DNA from: Ignavibacteriales bacterium | GTDB taxonomy: Bacteria > Bacteroidota > Ignavibacteria > Ignavibacteriales > Ignavibacteriaceae | Length of the DNA: 43,006 bases | Reading direction: 5' to 3' | Assembly: GCA_020061465.1 (NCBI GenBank) | Contig: JAGUYG010000043.1 | Location: forward strand, 1-43,006 | Shown here: positions 17,763 to 25,896 of the stretch, in pieces | Layout of the letters: each line of letters opens with the position of its first letter | How positions within the stretch are numbered: position 1 is the first letter of the stretch | The notes under the pieces: model-generated | The model's input: the letters and a program-made list of their open reading frames with translations, nothing else | Told to the model about the DNA's origin: nothing | Databases searched by the model: none | Translations under genes and position numbers: made by a program

Positions 17763-19856
17763 TTGAAAGAATATGGAGCTGAAGCAATAAAAAATATTGC
17801 GTTTGTCGGTCATGGAGGAAGCGGAAAAACTTCGTTATCTGAAATATTACTTTACACTGCCGGTGAGATAAACCGCATCGGTACGATATCCGAAGGAAAT
17901 ACTGTGTCCGATTATTTAGAAAATGAAATCGATAAACAAATTTCCATACAAACGTCATTGATGCATATAGAATGGAACAACTTTAAGCTGAATTTCCTGG
18001 ATACGCCCGGTTATACCGATTTTATCGGAGAGGTTAAAGCTTCAATGCGAGTATGCGATACAGTTGTAATGCTGCTCAAATCTGCCGAAGGAGTTGAAGT
18101 AGGTTCAGAGATAACGGGAAGATATGTGAACGAATATGGCTTACCTTCAGCACTAATTATTAATAAAATAGATAACGAACATTCCAACTACTTTGGAACT
18201 TTTGAACAAGCTAAAGAGAGATTAACATCGGGGGCGGTAATCGTAACCTTTCCTGCTAATGAAGGAGTAAATGCCCAAACAGTTATCGATGTACTAAAAA
18301 TGAAAGCTTATACTTATGGAGATGCAGGCAGCAGAAAAGTTACCGAATCAGACATACCATCCGAATTTTTACCTGATGCAGAAAAGTATCATACGGAACT
18401 AATCGAAAAGGTTGCTGAAACTACAGAAGAATTGATGAATAAGTATTTTGACGAGGGCACATTATCTGCCGACGATCTAGAATCTGGAATTAAGCTTGCG
18501 TTGCAAAAAAGAAATTTCACACCGGTATTTGCTGTCTCTGCAACTAAAGCAATCGGTATAAATAATTTTCTTGATTTTGCCGCTAAGTATTTTCCATCGC
18601 CGTGGGATCGGGGTGGTGAAGAAGCCATTTTAGCCGGTACCAATAACAAGATAAAAGTTGTACCCGATGTTAACGGGGAACCAGTTCTGTTTGTATTCAA
18701 AACCATTTCCGAACAACATGTCGGTGAACTTTCGCTGTTCAAGGTATTCTCGGGTAAAGTTAACGCCGGACTTGATCTTGTTAACCTCAGCAACAGCAAG
18801 ACTGAAAGATTAAGCCAGCTTTCTATACTGAACGGACATAAAAGAAAAGAAGTAAATTTTCTGTCTGCAGGTGATTTGGGTGCAGTTGTAAAATTAAAGG
18901 ATACTCACACTAACGACACCTTAGCTTCCAAAAATTTCAGCGCAGTCATTTCTCCTATAGAATTTCCCAAACCCATTATCAGAGGTGCAATCGTTCCTAA
19001 AGCAAAAGGAGACGAAGACAAAATTGCTTCAGGCTTACATACGCTGCATGAAGAAGATCCCTCTTTCAAAGTTAAATTTGATCCTGAAGTATCGCAAACT
19101 ATAATCTCGGGGCAGGGAGAACTTCAACTAGCGTTGGCTGTGAAAAGATTGAAAGAGCGTTATGGTGTTGATGTTGACCTTGTTGAGCCAAGAATACCAT
19201 ACAGAGAAGCGATTAAAGGAAAAGTTGATGATGTTGAACATAAGCACAAAAAACAATCCGGTGGAAGGGGGCAGTACGGTCACGTTCACTTCAAAATGGA
19301 ACCCCTGCCAAGAGGCTCGGGTTTTGAATTCGTTGATGCTGTTGTTGGCGGTGTAGTACCTGGCAGATTCATCCCTGCTGTTGAAAAGGGTATTATAGAT
19401 ACAATGCAAAAAGGCGTTCTTGCCGGCTGTAAAGTTGTGGATGTGAAAGTAACTTTATTCGATGGAACTTACCACACTGTTGATTCGGATGAAATGTCTT
19501 TCAAGCTTGCCGCTGCACAATGTTTTAAGAAAGGTTTTTTGCAGGCTAATCCCTGTTTGCTAGAACCGATATATAACGTTACCGTTACCGTTCCCGAAGA
19601 ATATATGGGTGATGTTATGGGTGATATTTCGAGCAGGCGAGGTAAGATTTTAGGAATGGACTCTGACGGACGTTTCCAGGTGATTAAAGCTTTAGTGCCT
19701 CTTGCCGAATTGTATAAATATTCTTCGCATTTAAGAAGCTTAACTTCAGGACGAGGGGCATATAAACGCGAGTTCTCTCATTACGAAGAAGTGCCAAAAG
19801 AAGTTGAACAGAAAATAATTGAGGATTACAAAAAGTCTAGAGAAGAAAATAACTGA
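17763..19856 (+). CDS. Elongation factor G-like GTPase (EF-G2 type)
   Basis: 697 residues with the five-domain order of EF-G. The G1 loop is GHGGSGKT (residues 16-23) in place of the AHIDAGKTT of canonical EF-G; G3 is DTPGYTDF and G4 is NKID. The C-terminal domains are complete, with GGRGQYGHVHFKMEP in domain IV and GDVMGDISSRRGKILGM in domain V. This G1 type marks the EF-G-like group found beside a normal EF-G in many bacteria (for example Thermus EF-G-2). Such proteins bind GTP and ribosomes, but their cellular role is unsettled. The start is a TTG with AAGGAGG upstream. A strong hairpin follows at 19872-19905. The canonical fusA is not in this window. Confidence 0.88.
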   Translation: MKEYGAEAIKNIAFVGHGGSGKTSLSEILLYTAGEINRIGTISEGNTVSDYLENEIDKQISIQTSLMHIEWNNFKLNFLDTPGYTDFIGEVKASMRVCDTVVMLLKSAEGVEVGSEITGRYVNEYGLPSALIINKIDNEHSNYFGTFEQAKERLTSGAVIVTFPANEGVNAQTVIDVLKMKAYTYGDAGSRKVTESDIPSEFLPDAEKYHTELIEKVAETTEELMNKYFDEGTLSADDLESGIKLALQKRNFTPVFAVSATKAIGINNFLDFAAKYFPSPWDRGGEEAILAGTNNKIKVVPDVNGEPVLFVFKTISEQHVGELSLFKVFSGKVNAGLDLVNLSNSKTERLSQLSILNGHKRKEVNFLSAGDLGAVVKLKDTHTNDTLASKNFSAVISPIEFPKPIIRGAIVPKAKGDEDKIASGLHTLHEEDPSFKVKFDPEVSQTIISGQGELQLALAVKRLKERYGVDVDLVEPRIPYREAIKGKVDDVEHKHKKQSGGRGQYGHVHFKMEPLPRGSGFEFVDAVVGGVVPGRFIPAVEKGIIDTMQKGVLAGCKVVDVKVTLFDGTYHTVDSDEMSFKLAAAQCFKKGFLQANPCLLEPIYNVTVTVPEEYMGDVMGDISSRRGKILGMDSDGRFQVIKALVPLAELYKYSSHLRSLTSGRGAYKREFSHYEEVPKEVEQKIIEDYKKSREENN

Positions 19857-19871
19857 TCGTGAGAAATAGAG

Positions 19872-19905
19872 GCTGATCGGTATATTCGATTTCATATCGA
19901 TCAGC
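19872..19905 (+). terminator. Hairpin after the EF-G-like gene
   Basis: GCTGATCGGTAT (19872-19883) pairs over 12 bp (one G-U) with ATATCGATCAGC (19894-19905), with a 10-base loop, starting 15 bp after the stop codon. Only a short T stretch (TTTATC) follows, so it may be a weak or factor-assisted terminator, or a 3'-end stabiliser. Confidence 0.5.
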
Positions 19906-19927
19906 TTTATCATCTTGCCTGAAATTT

Positions 19928-20428
19928 ATGGAAAAACTTTGGTCTCCCTGGCGAACTCAATACATCGAATCCTTTCAGGATAAAAAGGAAAACAGCGGCT
20001 GTATCTTTTGTGAAATGGCTAAGCTGGAAGTAACAGACCACAAAAATCTTCTTATAAAAAAGAGTACTTATACCTTTACACTTTTAAATCTATATCCGTA
20101 TAATAACGGTCATTTAATGATTGTCCCTTACAGACACATAGGTGAATGCGAGCAGCTTACCGATGAAGAAAATCTTGAGATAATGCAAATGATTCAGTTA
20201 GCTTCCAAAGCCTTAAAAGTTGTTTTCAAGCCTGAAGGATTTAATATAGGTGCTAACGTAGGTAAGGTTAGCGGTGCAGGGATTGATGAACATATACACA
20301 TGCATATCGTTCCGAGGTGGAGCGGCGACACGAACTTTATGCCTGTGTTAGGCGAGGTAAAAGTAATCTCTCAAGATTTGTTGAGCACTAAAGAAAAATT
20401 ACTGGATGCATATTCTCAATTAAAGTAA
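19928..20428 (+). CDS. HIT-family nucleotide hydrolase/transferase
   Basis: 166 residues. The histidine triad HIHMHIVPRW (about residues 119-128) is intact. The N-terminal LWSPWRTQYI and CIFCEMA blocks with two cysteines, plus NNGHLMIVPYRH, match the AP4A phosphorylase/hydrolase-like branch of the HIT family, such as Rv2613c. These enzymes split dinucleoside polyphosphates or nucleotide conjugates. It is followed 12 bp later by a DUF72 gene, probably in the same transcript. Confidence 0.88.
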   Translation: MEKLWSPWRTQYIESFQDKKENSGCIFCEMAKLEVTDHKNLLIKKSTYTFTLLNLYPYNNGHLMIVPYRHIGECEQLTDEENLEIMQMIQLASKALKVVFKPEGFNIGANVGKVSGAGIDEHIHMHIVPRWSGDTNFMPVLGEVKVISQDLLSTKEKLLDAYSQLK

Positions 20429-20440
20429 AGTCATTCGATT

Positions 20441-21304
20441 ATGTCGAAACTTTATATAGGTACTTGCAGTTGGAAATATGATTCATGGCGAAACATCGTT
20501 TATTCGGATAAAGAAGAAATTAACTATCTGAATGAATACTCGAAGCATTTTAACACAGTTGAAATCGATCAGTGGTTTTGGTCATTGTTTCCGTGGAAAA
20601 AACCTGTGCTTCCCAATCCCAAAATCGTTTCAGAATATATTCGCTCGGTACCGAAAGATTTTACCTTCACGATAAAAGTTCCAAATTCGCTAACTCTAAC
20701 ACACTATTATTCAAAAGACGATTCTTATGGTTTAGTAAAAAATCCATACTTTTTATCCATAGAATTATTCGAACAATTTATACAATCCATTTCGGAAATG
20801 ATTGATAAGACGGCGTGTTTGATGTTTCAGTTCGAATATCTCAACAAATCAAAAATGTCATCTCTCTCGGAGTTTCAAACCAGATTTAGAGAATTTATTG
20901 AAACGGCAAATTTCAAAGTACCAAAAATCGGAATTGAGTTACGTAATTCGAACTATTTAACTGAATCCTATTTTAAATTCTTAAACTCCCTCGATTTAGC
21001 GCATATATTTTTGGAAGGTTATTATATGCCCTCAGTTGTTACTTTATATCAAAAATTTAAAAATTTCATAAAGAGCTTTACAGTGATTAGACTTCATGGT
21101 ATCGATCGCGGAGGAATTGAAAAACTTAGCGGAGGTAATTGGAATAAAATATATGTAAATAAAGATTTAGATTTGAAACCTATAGCGGATATGATAACCG
21201 AATTGCAATCAAAGAATGTTGATTTATATCTGAATGTAAACAACCACTATGAGGGAAGTGCACCCTTAACTATTCGAAAAATAGAATCATTGCTACAAAC
21301 ATGA
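20441..21304 (+). CDS. DUF72 (YecE-like) TIM-barrel protein
   Basis: 287 residues. The start YIGTCSWKYDSWRNIVY and the following FNTVEIDQWFW are the N-terminal signature of DUF72/YecE. FTFTIKVPNSLT and GIELRNSNY are later family-like blocks, and the C-terminus has LYLNVNNHYEGSAPLTI. DUF72 proteins fold as TIM barrels related to xylose isomerase-like enzymes, but no activity has been firmly established to my knowledge. It sits 12 bp after the HIT gene. Confidence 0.88.
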   Translation: MSKLYIGTCSWKYDSWRNIVYSDKEEINYLNEYSKHFNTVEIDQWFWSLFPWKKPVLPNPKIVSEYIRSVPKDFTFTIKVPNSLTLTHYYSKDDSYGLVKNPYFLSIELFEQFIQSISEMIDKTACLMFQFEYLNKSKMSSLSEFQTRFREFIETANFKVPKIGIELRNSNYLTESYFKFLNSLDLAHIFLEGYYMPSVVTLYQKFKNFIKSFTVIRLHGIDRGGIEKLSGGNWNKIYVNKDLDLKPIADMITELQSKNVDLYLNVNNHYEGSAPLTIRKIESLLQT

Positions 21305-21475
21305 TTGCGGCACAGTGCTGTTTGCCCGCAGTTAAACCAACTTTGTCAGAAACGCAAACCCATTAATTGGCTAAAGCAAATGATATAGGCTTAATCCCCT
21401 AATGAGATTCTTTAGATTTCTTGCAAAAATATAATCAATACTCTATATTTACACGCTCAAAATGAAAAGAATTTT

Positions 21476-21561
21476 GCCGGGGTGGCGGAATTGGTAGACG
21501 CACAGGACTTAAAATCCTGTGGGTGTTTACACCCGTGCCGGTTCGAGTCCGGCCCTCGGTA
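21476..21561 (+). tRNA. tRNA-Leu, anticodon UAA
   Basis: 86 nt class II tRNA. The acceptor GCCGGGG pairs with CCTCGGT (two G-U pairs), discriminator A at 21561. The anticodon stem CAGGA/TCCTG encloses loop CTTAAAA, giving anticodon TAA. The long variable arm GGGTG-TTTA-CACCC and the T arm GCCGG-TTCGAGT-CCGGC are complete. No CCA is encoded, so it must be added after transcription. It is 75 bp before tRNA-Val, probably in one transcript. Confidence 0.97.
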
Positions 21562-21635
21562 CAAACATTATAGGATTTAAGAACCATTAAACTTTTGACC
21601 ATTTTTAACATAAAATTAAATTTTTACGTTGGTTC

Positions 21636-21709
21636 GGGTTCTTAGCTCAGTTGGTTAGAGCGTCTGCTTGACGTGCAGAAGGTCATAGGTTCGAATCCTA
21701 TAGAACCCA
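21636..21709 (+). tRNA. tRNA-Val, anticodon GAC
   Basis: 74 nt. The acceptor GGGTTCT pairs with AGAACCC, discriminator A at 21709. The D-arm region is TAGCTCAGTTGGTTAGAGC. The anticodon stem TCTGC/GCAGA encloses loop TTGACGT, giving anticodon GAC for valine. The T arm is ATAGG-TTCGAAT-CCTAT. CCA is not encoded. A terminator follows directly at 21716. Confidence 0.96.
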
Positions 21710-21715
21710 CTTAGC

Positions 21716-21739
21716 TCGGAGATTACTCCGATTTTTTTT
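21716..21739 (+). terminator. Intrinsic terminator after the tRNA pair
   Basis: TCGGAG (21716-21721) and CTCCGA (21726-21731) form a 6-bp stem with an ATTA loop, followed by eight T residues. It ends the tRNA transcript, but it also lies only 12 bp upstream of the thrS start codon. Read-through from the tRNA promoter into thrS would have to pass it, so a thrS promoter inside this stretch or attenuation is implied. Confidence 0.75.
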
Positions 21740-21751
21740 GTTATAAGGAAT

Positions 21752-23686
21752 ATGGAAAAAATTAAAATTACTTTTCCTGACGGAAATTTTAAAGAATACG
21801 ATAGCGGTATTTCCGGTTATCAAATAGCCGATTCGATTTCACCGCGATTAGCTCAAAATGCATTGGCTATGGAAGTGAATGGTATTGTTAAGGATTTGAA
21901 TGCACAGATAAATTCTAATGCAGTAATCAAGTTTTTAACCTTTGACGATCCAAAAGGACGTGAAGTGTACTGGCATTCAACTTCTCATTTGATGGCTCAC
22001 GCTATACAGGAAATTTATCCTGAAGCCAAGTTTGGTGTTGGACCGGCTATCGAATCCGGATTTTATTATGACATCGACATAAATTCTCATCTTACCGAAG
22101 AAGATTTAGTCAAAATAGAAAAGAAAATGATCGAGTTGTCCGAACAAAATAGTTCGTTCATAAGAGAAGAATTATCAAAAATAGAAGCAATTGAATTCTT
22201 CAAAAAGAAAGGTGATAATTATAAACTTGAAATTCTATCGGGGATAGATGAGAATTCCGAAACCATTAGTATTTATAAAGAAGGCTCTTTTACAGATTTG
22301 TGCACCGGTCCGCATCTTCCTTCAGCAGGAAAGATTAAGTACGTAAAACTGTTAAATATATCCGGCTCTTACTGGCGCGGTGATGAAAAACGAAAACAAC
22401 TTCAGAGAATTTACGGTATTTCGTTTCCCAAAAAACAAATGTTGGAGGATTATCTCCGCTTTCTTGAAGAAGCTAAAAAACGCGATCACCGAAAACTTGG
22501 TAAGCAGCTCGATTTATTCAGTCTCCATGAAGAAGCCGGCGCCGGTTTAGTGTACTGGCACCCAAAAGGCGCAAGGATTAGAATTGAAATCGAAAACTTT
22601 TGGCGAGAAACTCACTTAGCAAACGGTTATGAACTTTTATTCTCGCCGCACATGGGAAAAAGCTGGTTGTGGGAAACTAGCGGTCATTTAGATTTTTATC
22701 ACGAAAGTATGTACTCCGAAATGAAAGTAGATGAACAGGACTATTACATTAAGCCGATGAACTGTCCCTTTCATATTATGATCTATAAAACTCATTTAAG
22801 ATCGTACCGCGATTTACCACTGCGGTGGGCTGAGCTTGGCACTGTTTACCGTTATGAAAAAAGCGGAGTGCTGCATGGTTTACTTAGGGTAAGAGGATTC
22901 ACCCAAGATGATGCACACATATTTTGTACTCACGAACAAATAGAAGCTGAAATCATCGAAGTTATTCGCTTCGCCAAGATGATGTGGCATGCATTCGGTT
23001 TCGATCAATTGAAATTTTATTTGTCCACAAAACCTGAAAAAGCAGTGGGAGAGGATGCTTTATGGGAAAAAGCAATTCATTCGCTTCGCACAGCACTTGA
23101 AAAAGAAAATTTACAATTTGAATTAGACGAAGGAGGCGGTGCATTTTACGGACCGAAGATTGATATTAAAGTCAAAGATGCTTTAGGCAGAGAATGGCAA
23201 ATGAGTACCATTCAATTCGATTTCAATCTTCCCGAAAGATTTGACATGAAATACATCGGTGAAGACGGAAAGGAACATCGTCCGTTCATGGTTCACAGAG
23301 CTTTGTTAGGTTCGCTCGAACGTTTCTTTGGAGTCCTTATTGAACATTACGGCGGTGATTTTCCGCTTTGGCTTTCGCCTGTTCAAACGGCAGTAATTCC
23401 GATATCTCAAAACTTTATTGAGTATTCAAAAACGATAGATGAAAAGCTTCGCACGCACGGGATTCGTTCGGAACTGGACAACAGGAACGAAAAGATTGGT
23501 TACAAAATTCGTGATTGGGAAATGAAAAAAGTTCCTTACATGGTCATTATCGGTGAAAAAGAATTAAAAAACGGAAGTATTTCCCTTCGGCAGCATAAAA
23601 AGGGTGACATTGGTTCACTCCCGCTTTCGGAATTCTTATCTAAATTAGAAGAAGAAATAAAAAACAAATATTACACAACAAATTAG
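21752..23686 (+). CDS. thrS: Threonyl-tRNA synthetase
   Basis: 644 residues, the normal bacterial length. Domains in order are TGS (residues 1-62), the second editing domain with HSTSHLMAHA (the HxxxH zinc-type motif near residue 75) and CTGPHLPS, the class II catalytic core with motif 2 FRYE-like TVYRYEKSGVLHGLLRVRGFTQDDAH, the zinc-binding cysteine in MNCPFH, and the motif 3 region MVHRALLGSLERFFG. The C-terminal anticodon-binding domain follows. It charges tRNA-Thr. AAGGAA precedes the ATG. It is the first gene of a translation block and is followed 10 bp later by infC at its proposed AUC start. Confidence 0.97.
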   Translation: MEKIKITFPDGNFKEYDSGISGYQIADSISPRLAQNALAMEVNGIVKDLNAQINSNAVIKFLTFDDPKGREVYWHSTSHLMAHAIQEIYPEAKFGVGPAIESGFYYDIDINSHLTEEDLVKIEKKMIELSEQNSSFIREELSKIEAIEFFKKKGDNYKLEILSGIDENSETISIYKEGSFTDLCTGPHLPSAGKIKYVKLLNISGSYWRGDEKRKQLQRIYGISFPKKQMLEDYLRFLEEAKKRDHRKLGKQLDLFSLHEEAGAGLVYWHPKGARIRIEIENFWRETHLANGYELLFSPHMGKSWLWETSGHLDFYHESMYSEMKVDEQDYYIKPMNCPFHIMIYKTHLRSYRDLPLRWAELGTVYRYEKSGVLHGLLRVRGFTQDDAHIFCTHEQIEAEIIEVIRFAKMMWHAFGFDQLKFYLSTKPEKAVGEDALWEKAIHSLRTALEKENLQFELDEGGGAFYGPKIDIKVKDALGREWQMSTIQFDFNLPERFDMKYIGEDGKEHRPFMVHRALLGSLERFFGVLIEHYGGDFPLWLSPVQTAVIPISQNFIEYSKTIDEKLRTHGIRSELDNRNEKIGYKIRDWEMKKVPYMVIIGEKELKNGSISLRQHKKGDIGSLPLSEFLSKLEEEIKNKYYTTN

Positions 23687-23699
23687 AGAGGTTCTCATC
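23685..23699 (+). promoter_or_regulatory. infC: infC ribosome binding site and AUC start codon
   Basis: AGAGAGG (23685-23691) lies 5 bases before ATC (23697-23699). In this frame there is no ATG, GTG or TTG between the stop at 23658 and the GTG at 23748, and that GTG is already inside the conserved IF-3 N-domain. The true start must therefore be a non-canonical codon, with ATC best placed. Confidence 0.7.
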
Positions 23700-24233
23700 G
23701 CTCAAAAAGATAACGTTAGAGTTAATGAAGATATAAAAGCTTCAAGAGTGCGTGTTATTGACTTCGACGGAAAACAATTAGGAATATTTCGTGTAGATGA
23801 TGCAATCAAACTCTCGGTTGAACGAGGATTAGACCTTGTGGAGATTGCACCTCAAGCCGATCCTCCTGTTTGTAAAATTATTGACTTTGGTAAATTCAAA
23901 TACGAACAGCAAAAAAGGGAAAAGTTTCAAAGAAAAAATCAACAGGTTTCGGTACTTAAAGAAATTAGACTGCATCCCAATACAGATGTTCATGATTTTG
24001 AATTTAAGACAAAACATGCAATAAATTTTTTAGAAGAAGGAAATAAAGTTAAAGCCGTTGTGTTTTTTAAAGGAAGAGAGATGGCTTATACCGAGCAAGG
24101 TGAAGAGTTGCTTAAAAAGTTTATTGAGCGAACTGAAAATTGTTCTAAGGTGGAAACGCCTATTAAAATGGAAGGCAGAAACATGAACGTTATTCTTGTG
24201 CCTGACAAAACGAAGATAAAAAAAAGTAAATAA
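23697..24233 (+). CDS. infC: Translation initiation factor IF-3 with AUC start
   Basis: 178 residues when started at ATC 23697, matching the usual length of about 180. The N-terminal domain contains [41 protein letters not shown], split here as [17 protein letters not shown] and DFGKFKYE; the C-terminal domain has [18 protein letters not shown] and [14 protein letters not shown]-3 binds the 30S subunit, prevents early 50S joining and rejects poor start codons. A non-canonical start on infC allows the factor to limit its own synthesis, as shown for the AUU start in E. coli. A start at GTG 23748 would remove 17 conserved residues. rpmI follows after 17 bp. Confidence 0.9.
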   Translation: MAQKDNVRVNEDIKASRVRVIDFDGKQLGIFRVDDAIKLSVERGLDLVEIAPQADPPVCKIIDFGKFKYEQQKREKFQRKNQQVSVLKEIRLHPNTDVHDFEFKTKHAINFLEEGNKVKAVVFFKGREMAYTEQGEELLKKFIERTENCSKVETPIKMEGRNMNVILVPDKTKIKKSK

Positions 24234-24250
24234 AAATAATAGGATTAAAA

Positions 24251-24442
24251 ATGCCAAAGATGAAAAGTAACAGAGGAGCCGGTAAAACTTTTAAGAAGAC
24301 CGCTTCGGGAAGGTTTAAAAGAAAAAAAGCTTACAAAAGCCATATTCTCACTTCCAAATCCACAAAGAGAAAAAGAAAATTAAGACAGGCAACCTTAGTT
24401 GCTAAGTCCGAAGAAAAACGTGTTAAAATAATGCTTCAATAA
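24251..24442 (+). CDS. rpmI: 50S ribosomal protein L35
   Basis: 63 residues, highly basic, with the L35 signature [19 protein letters not shown] at the N-terminus and [14 protein letters not shown] further on. It is a structural protein of the large subunit. It lies in the standard infC-rpmI-rplT order, 17 bp after infC and 18 bp before rplT, and in such operons it is usually co-regulated by L20. Confidence 0.97.
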   Translation: MPKMKSNRGAGKTFKKTASGRFKRKKAYKSHILTSKSTKRKRKLRQATLVAKSEEKRVKIMLQ

Positions 24443-24460
24443 TGAAAGAGGATACCTAAA

Positions 24461-24808
24461 ATGCCACGTGCAAAAAATAATGTAGCGTCACGCCGAAGAA
24501 GAAAAAAAATACTCAAGCTTGCAAAAGGCTATTGGGGAGCGCGAAGTAATGTATATACCATTGCAAAGAACCATGTAGAAAAAGGATTGGTGCATGCTTA
24601 CCGTGACCGTAAACTGAAAAAAAGAACTTTCAGGCAATTGTGGATTGTTAGAATTAATGCAGCGGCGAGACAAAACGGTACAACATATTCTAGATTAGTT
24701 CATTCGCTTAATGAAAAAGGAATTGCGATTAACCGTAAAGTTTTAGCAAGCTTAGCAGTCGACAATCCTTCGGCATTTACTGAGTTAGTAAACTATTCAG
24801 CTAATTAA
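24461..24808 (+). CDS. rplT: 50S ribosomal protein L20
   Basis: 115 residues, the normal length. Conserved blocks are [50 protein letters not shown] and [17 protein letters not shown]. It binds 23S rRNA early in 50S assembly and in several bacteria represses its own operon. An inverted repeat follows at 24814-24844, before pheS. Confidence 0.97.
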   Translation: MPRAKNNVASRRRRKKILKLAKGYWGARSNVYTIAKNHVEKGLVHAYRDRKLKKRTFRQLWIVRINAAARQNGTTYSRLVHSLNEKGIAINRKVLASLAVDNPSAFTELVNYSAN

Positions 24809-24813
24809 TTTTT

Positions 24814-24844
24814 ACCCTCTTCAAAATTATTTTTTGAAGAGGGT
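24814..24844 (+). terminator. 13-bp hairpin between rplT and pheS
   Basis: ACCCTCTTCAAAA (24814-24826) and its exact complement (24832-24844) enclose a 5-base loop, starting 5 bp after the rplT stop. No T-run follows (TATCTATTACGG), so it is not a standard terminator. It may be an attenuator, an RNA-processing site or a 3'-end stabiliser separating ribosomal protein expression from pheST. Confidence 0.55.
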
Positions 24845-24867
24845 TATCTATTACGGTCAAATCTCAA

Positions 24868-25881
24868 ATGCTTGAAGACAAAATTAACCGGATTTATTCT
24901 GAATTCGAAAAAGACATTGATGGAGTAAACGACCTTAAAAAGCTTGAAGAAATCAGAATAAAATATCTCAGCAGGAGCGGACTTGTAAATGGTCTATTCT
25001 CAGAGCTTAAATCTGTCCCAAAAGAAAATATCCCTTTCGTAGGTAAACAGCTCAATTCATTAAGACAGAATGTTACCGATCGTTTTAATTCAATTAAGAG
25101 TGAAATTGAATCCCAAAAAACTTCCACAGATAAAGATTTTGATTTAACGCTTCCGGGTAGCGAAATCCGGTTAGGCAGCAAACATGTTCTGACCCAAACG
25201 CTCGATCAAATTAAATCTATCTTTAAAGGGCTTGGTTTTTCGGTTTTCGAAGGACCAGAATTAGAATCAGACTATAACAACTTTGAAGCACTTAATTTTC
25301 CCGCTGATCATCCTGCAAGAGATATGCAGGATACTTTCTTCATCAACCCAAAATTTTTGCTGCGTACGCATACATCACCGGTTCAAATTAGAGTGATGCA
25401 GGCTTACCAACCGCCCGTAAGAGCAATTATGCCAGGCAGAGTCTATAGAAATGAAGCAGTTAGTTCCAGAAGTTATTGCATGTTTCATCAAGTTGAAGGA
25501 TTGTTTGTGGATACCGATGTGACCTTCGCCGAACTAAAAGGAACTCTTGTTGCTTTCGCTCATCAATTTTATGGAGAAGAGCTAAAGTACCGATTCAGAC
25601 CAAGTTTTTTCCCGTTTACAGAACCCAGCGCTGAAATGGATATAACATGCTTTCTCTGCAAGGGGAAAGGATGTAAATTGTGCAAACAATCCGGCTGGCT
25701 CGAAATTTTAGGCTGTGGTATGGTTGATCCAAATGTCTTTCAGCATGTAGGATACGATTCCGAAAAATATACCGGTTACGCTTTTGGAATGGGAATAGAA
25801 AGAATAGGTCTGCTCAAATACGGAATTGACGACATCAGAATTTATTTTGAAAATGATCTTAGATTCTTAAAACAATTTTAA
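24868..25881 (+). CDS. pheS: Phenylalanyl-tRNA synthetase alpha subunit
   Basis: 337 residues, normal length. The N-terminal coiled coil (about residues 1-90) contacts tRNA. The class II core has HPARDMQDTFF, LLRTHTSPVQIRVMQ, RVYRNEAVSSRSYCMFHQVEG (motif 2 region, key part GRVYRNEAVSSRS) and the motif 3 AFGMGIERIGLLKYGIDDIR. It carries a CFLCKGKGCKLCKQSGW cysteine cluster, as in Bacteroidota-type PheS, probably a zinc site. It forms a heterotetramer with PheT, whose gene begins 15 bp downstream. Confidence 0.97.
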   Translation: MLEDKINRIYSEFEKDIDGVNDLKKLEEIRIKYLSRSGLVNGLFSELKSVPKENIPFVGKQLNSLRQNVTDRFNSIKSEIESQKTSTDKDFDLTLPGSEIRLGSKHVLTQTLDQIKSIFKGLGFSVFEGPELESDYNNFEALNFPADHPARDMQDTFFINPKFLLRTHTSPVQIRVMQAYQPPVRAIMPGRVYRNEAVSSRSYCMFHQVEGLFVDTDVTFAELKGTLVAFAHQFYGEELKYRFRPSFFPFTEPSAEMDITCFLCKGKGCKLCKQSGWLEILGCGMVDPNVFQHVGYDSEKYTGYAFGMGIERIGLLKYGIDDIRIYFENDLRFLKQF

Positions 25882-25896
25882 GCCGGAGTACATGAA

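Noticed and set aside
21305-21475. GC-richer stretch after the DUF72 gene as a small RNA or att site
   Set aside because: Only weak 4-bp pairings (GGCA/TGCC) are seen, there is no repeat of tRNA 3' sequence, and no integrase lies nearby.
23748-24233. infC starting at GTG 23748
   Set aside because: It would cut off conserved IF-3 residues (VNEDIKAS) that are encoded in frame just upstream, and no ribosome binding site precedes it.
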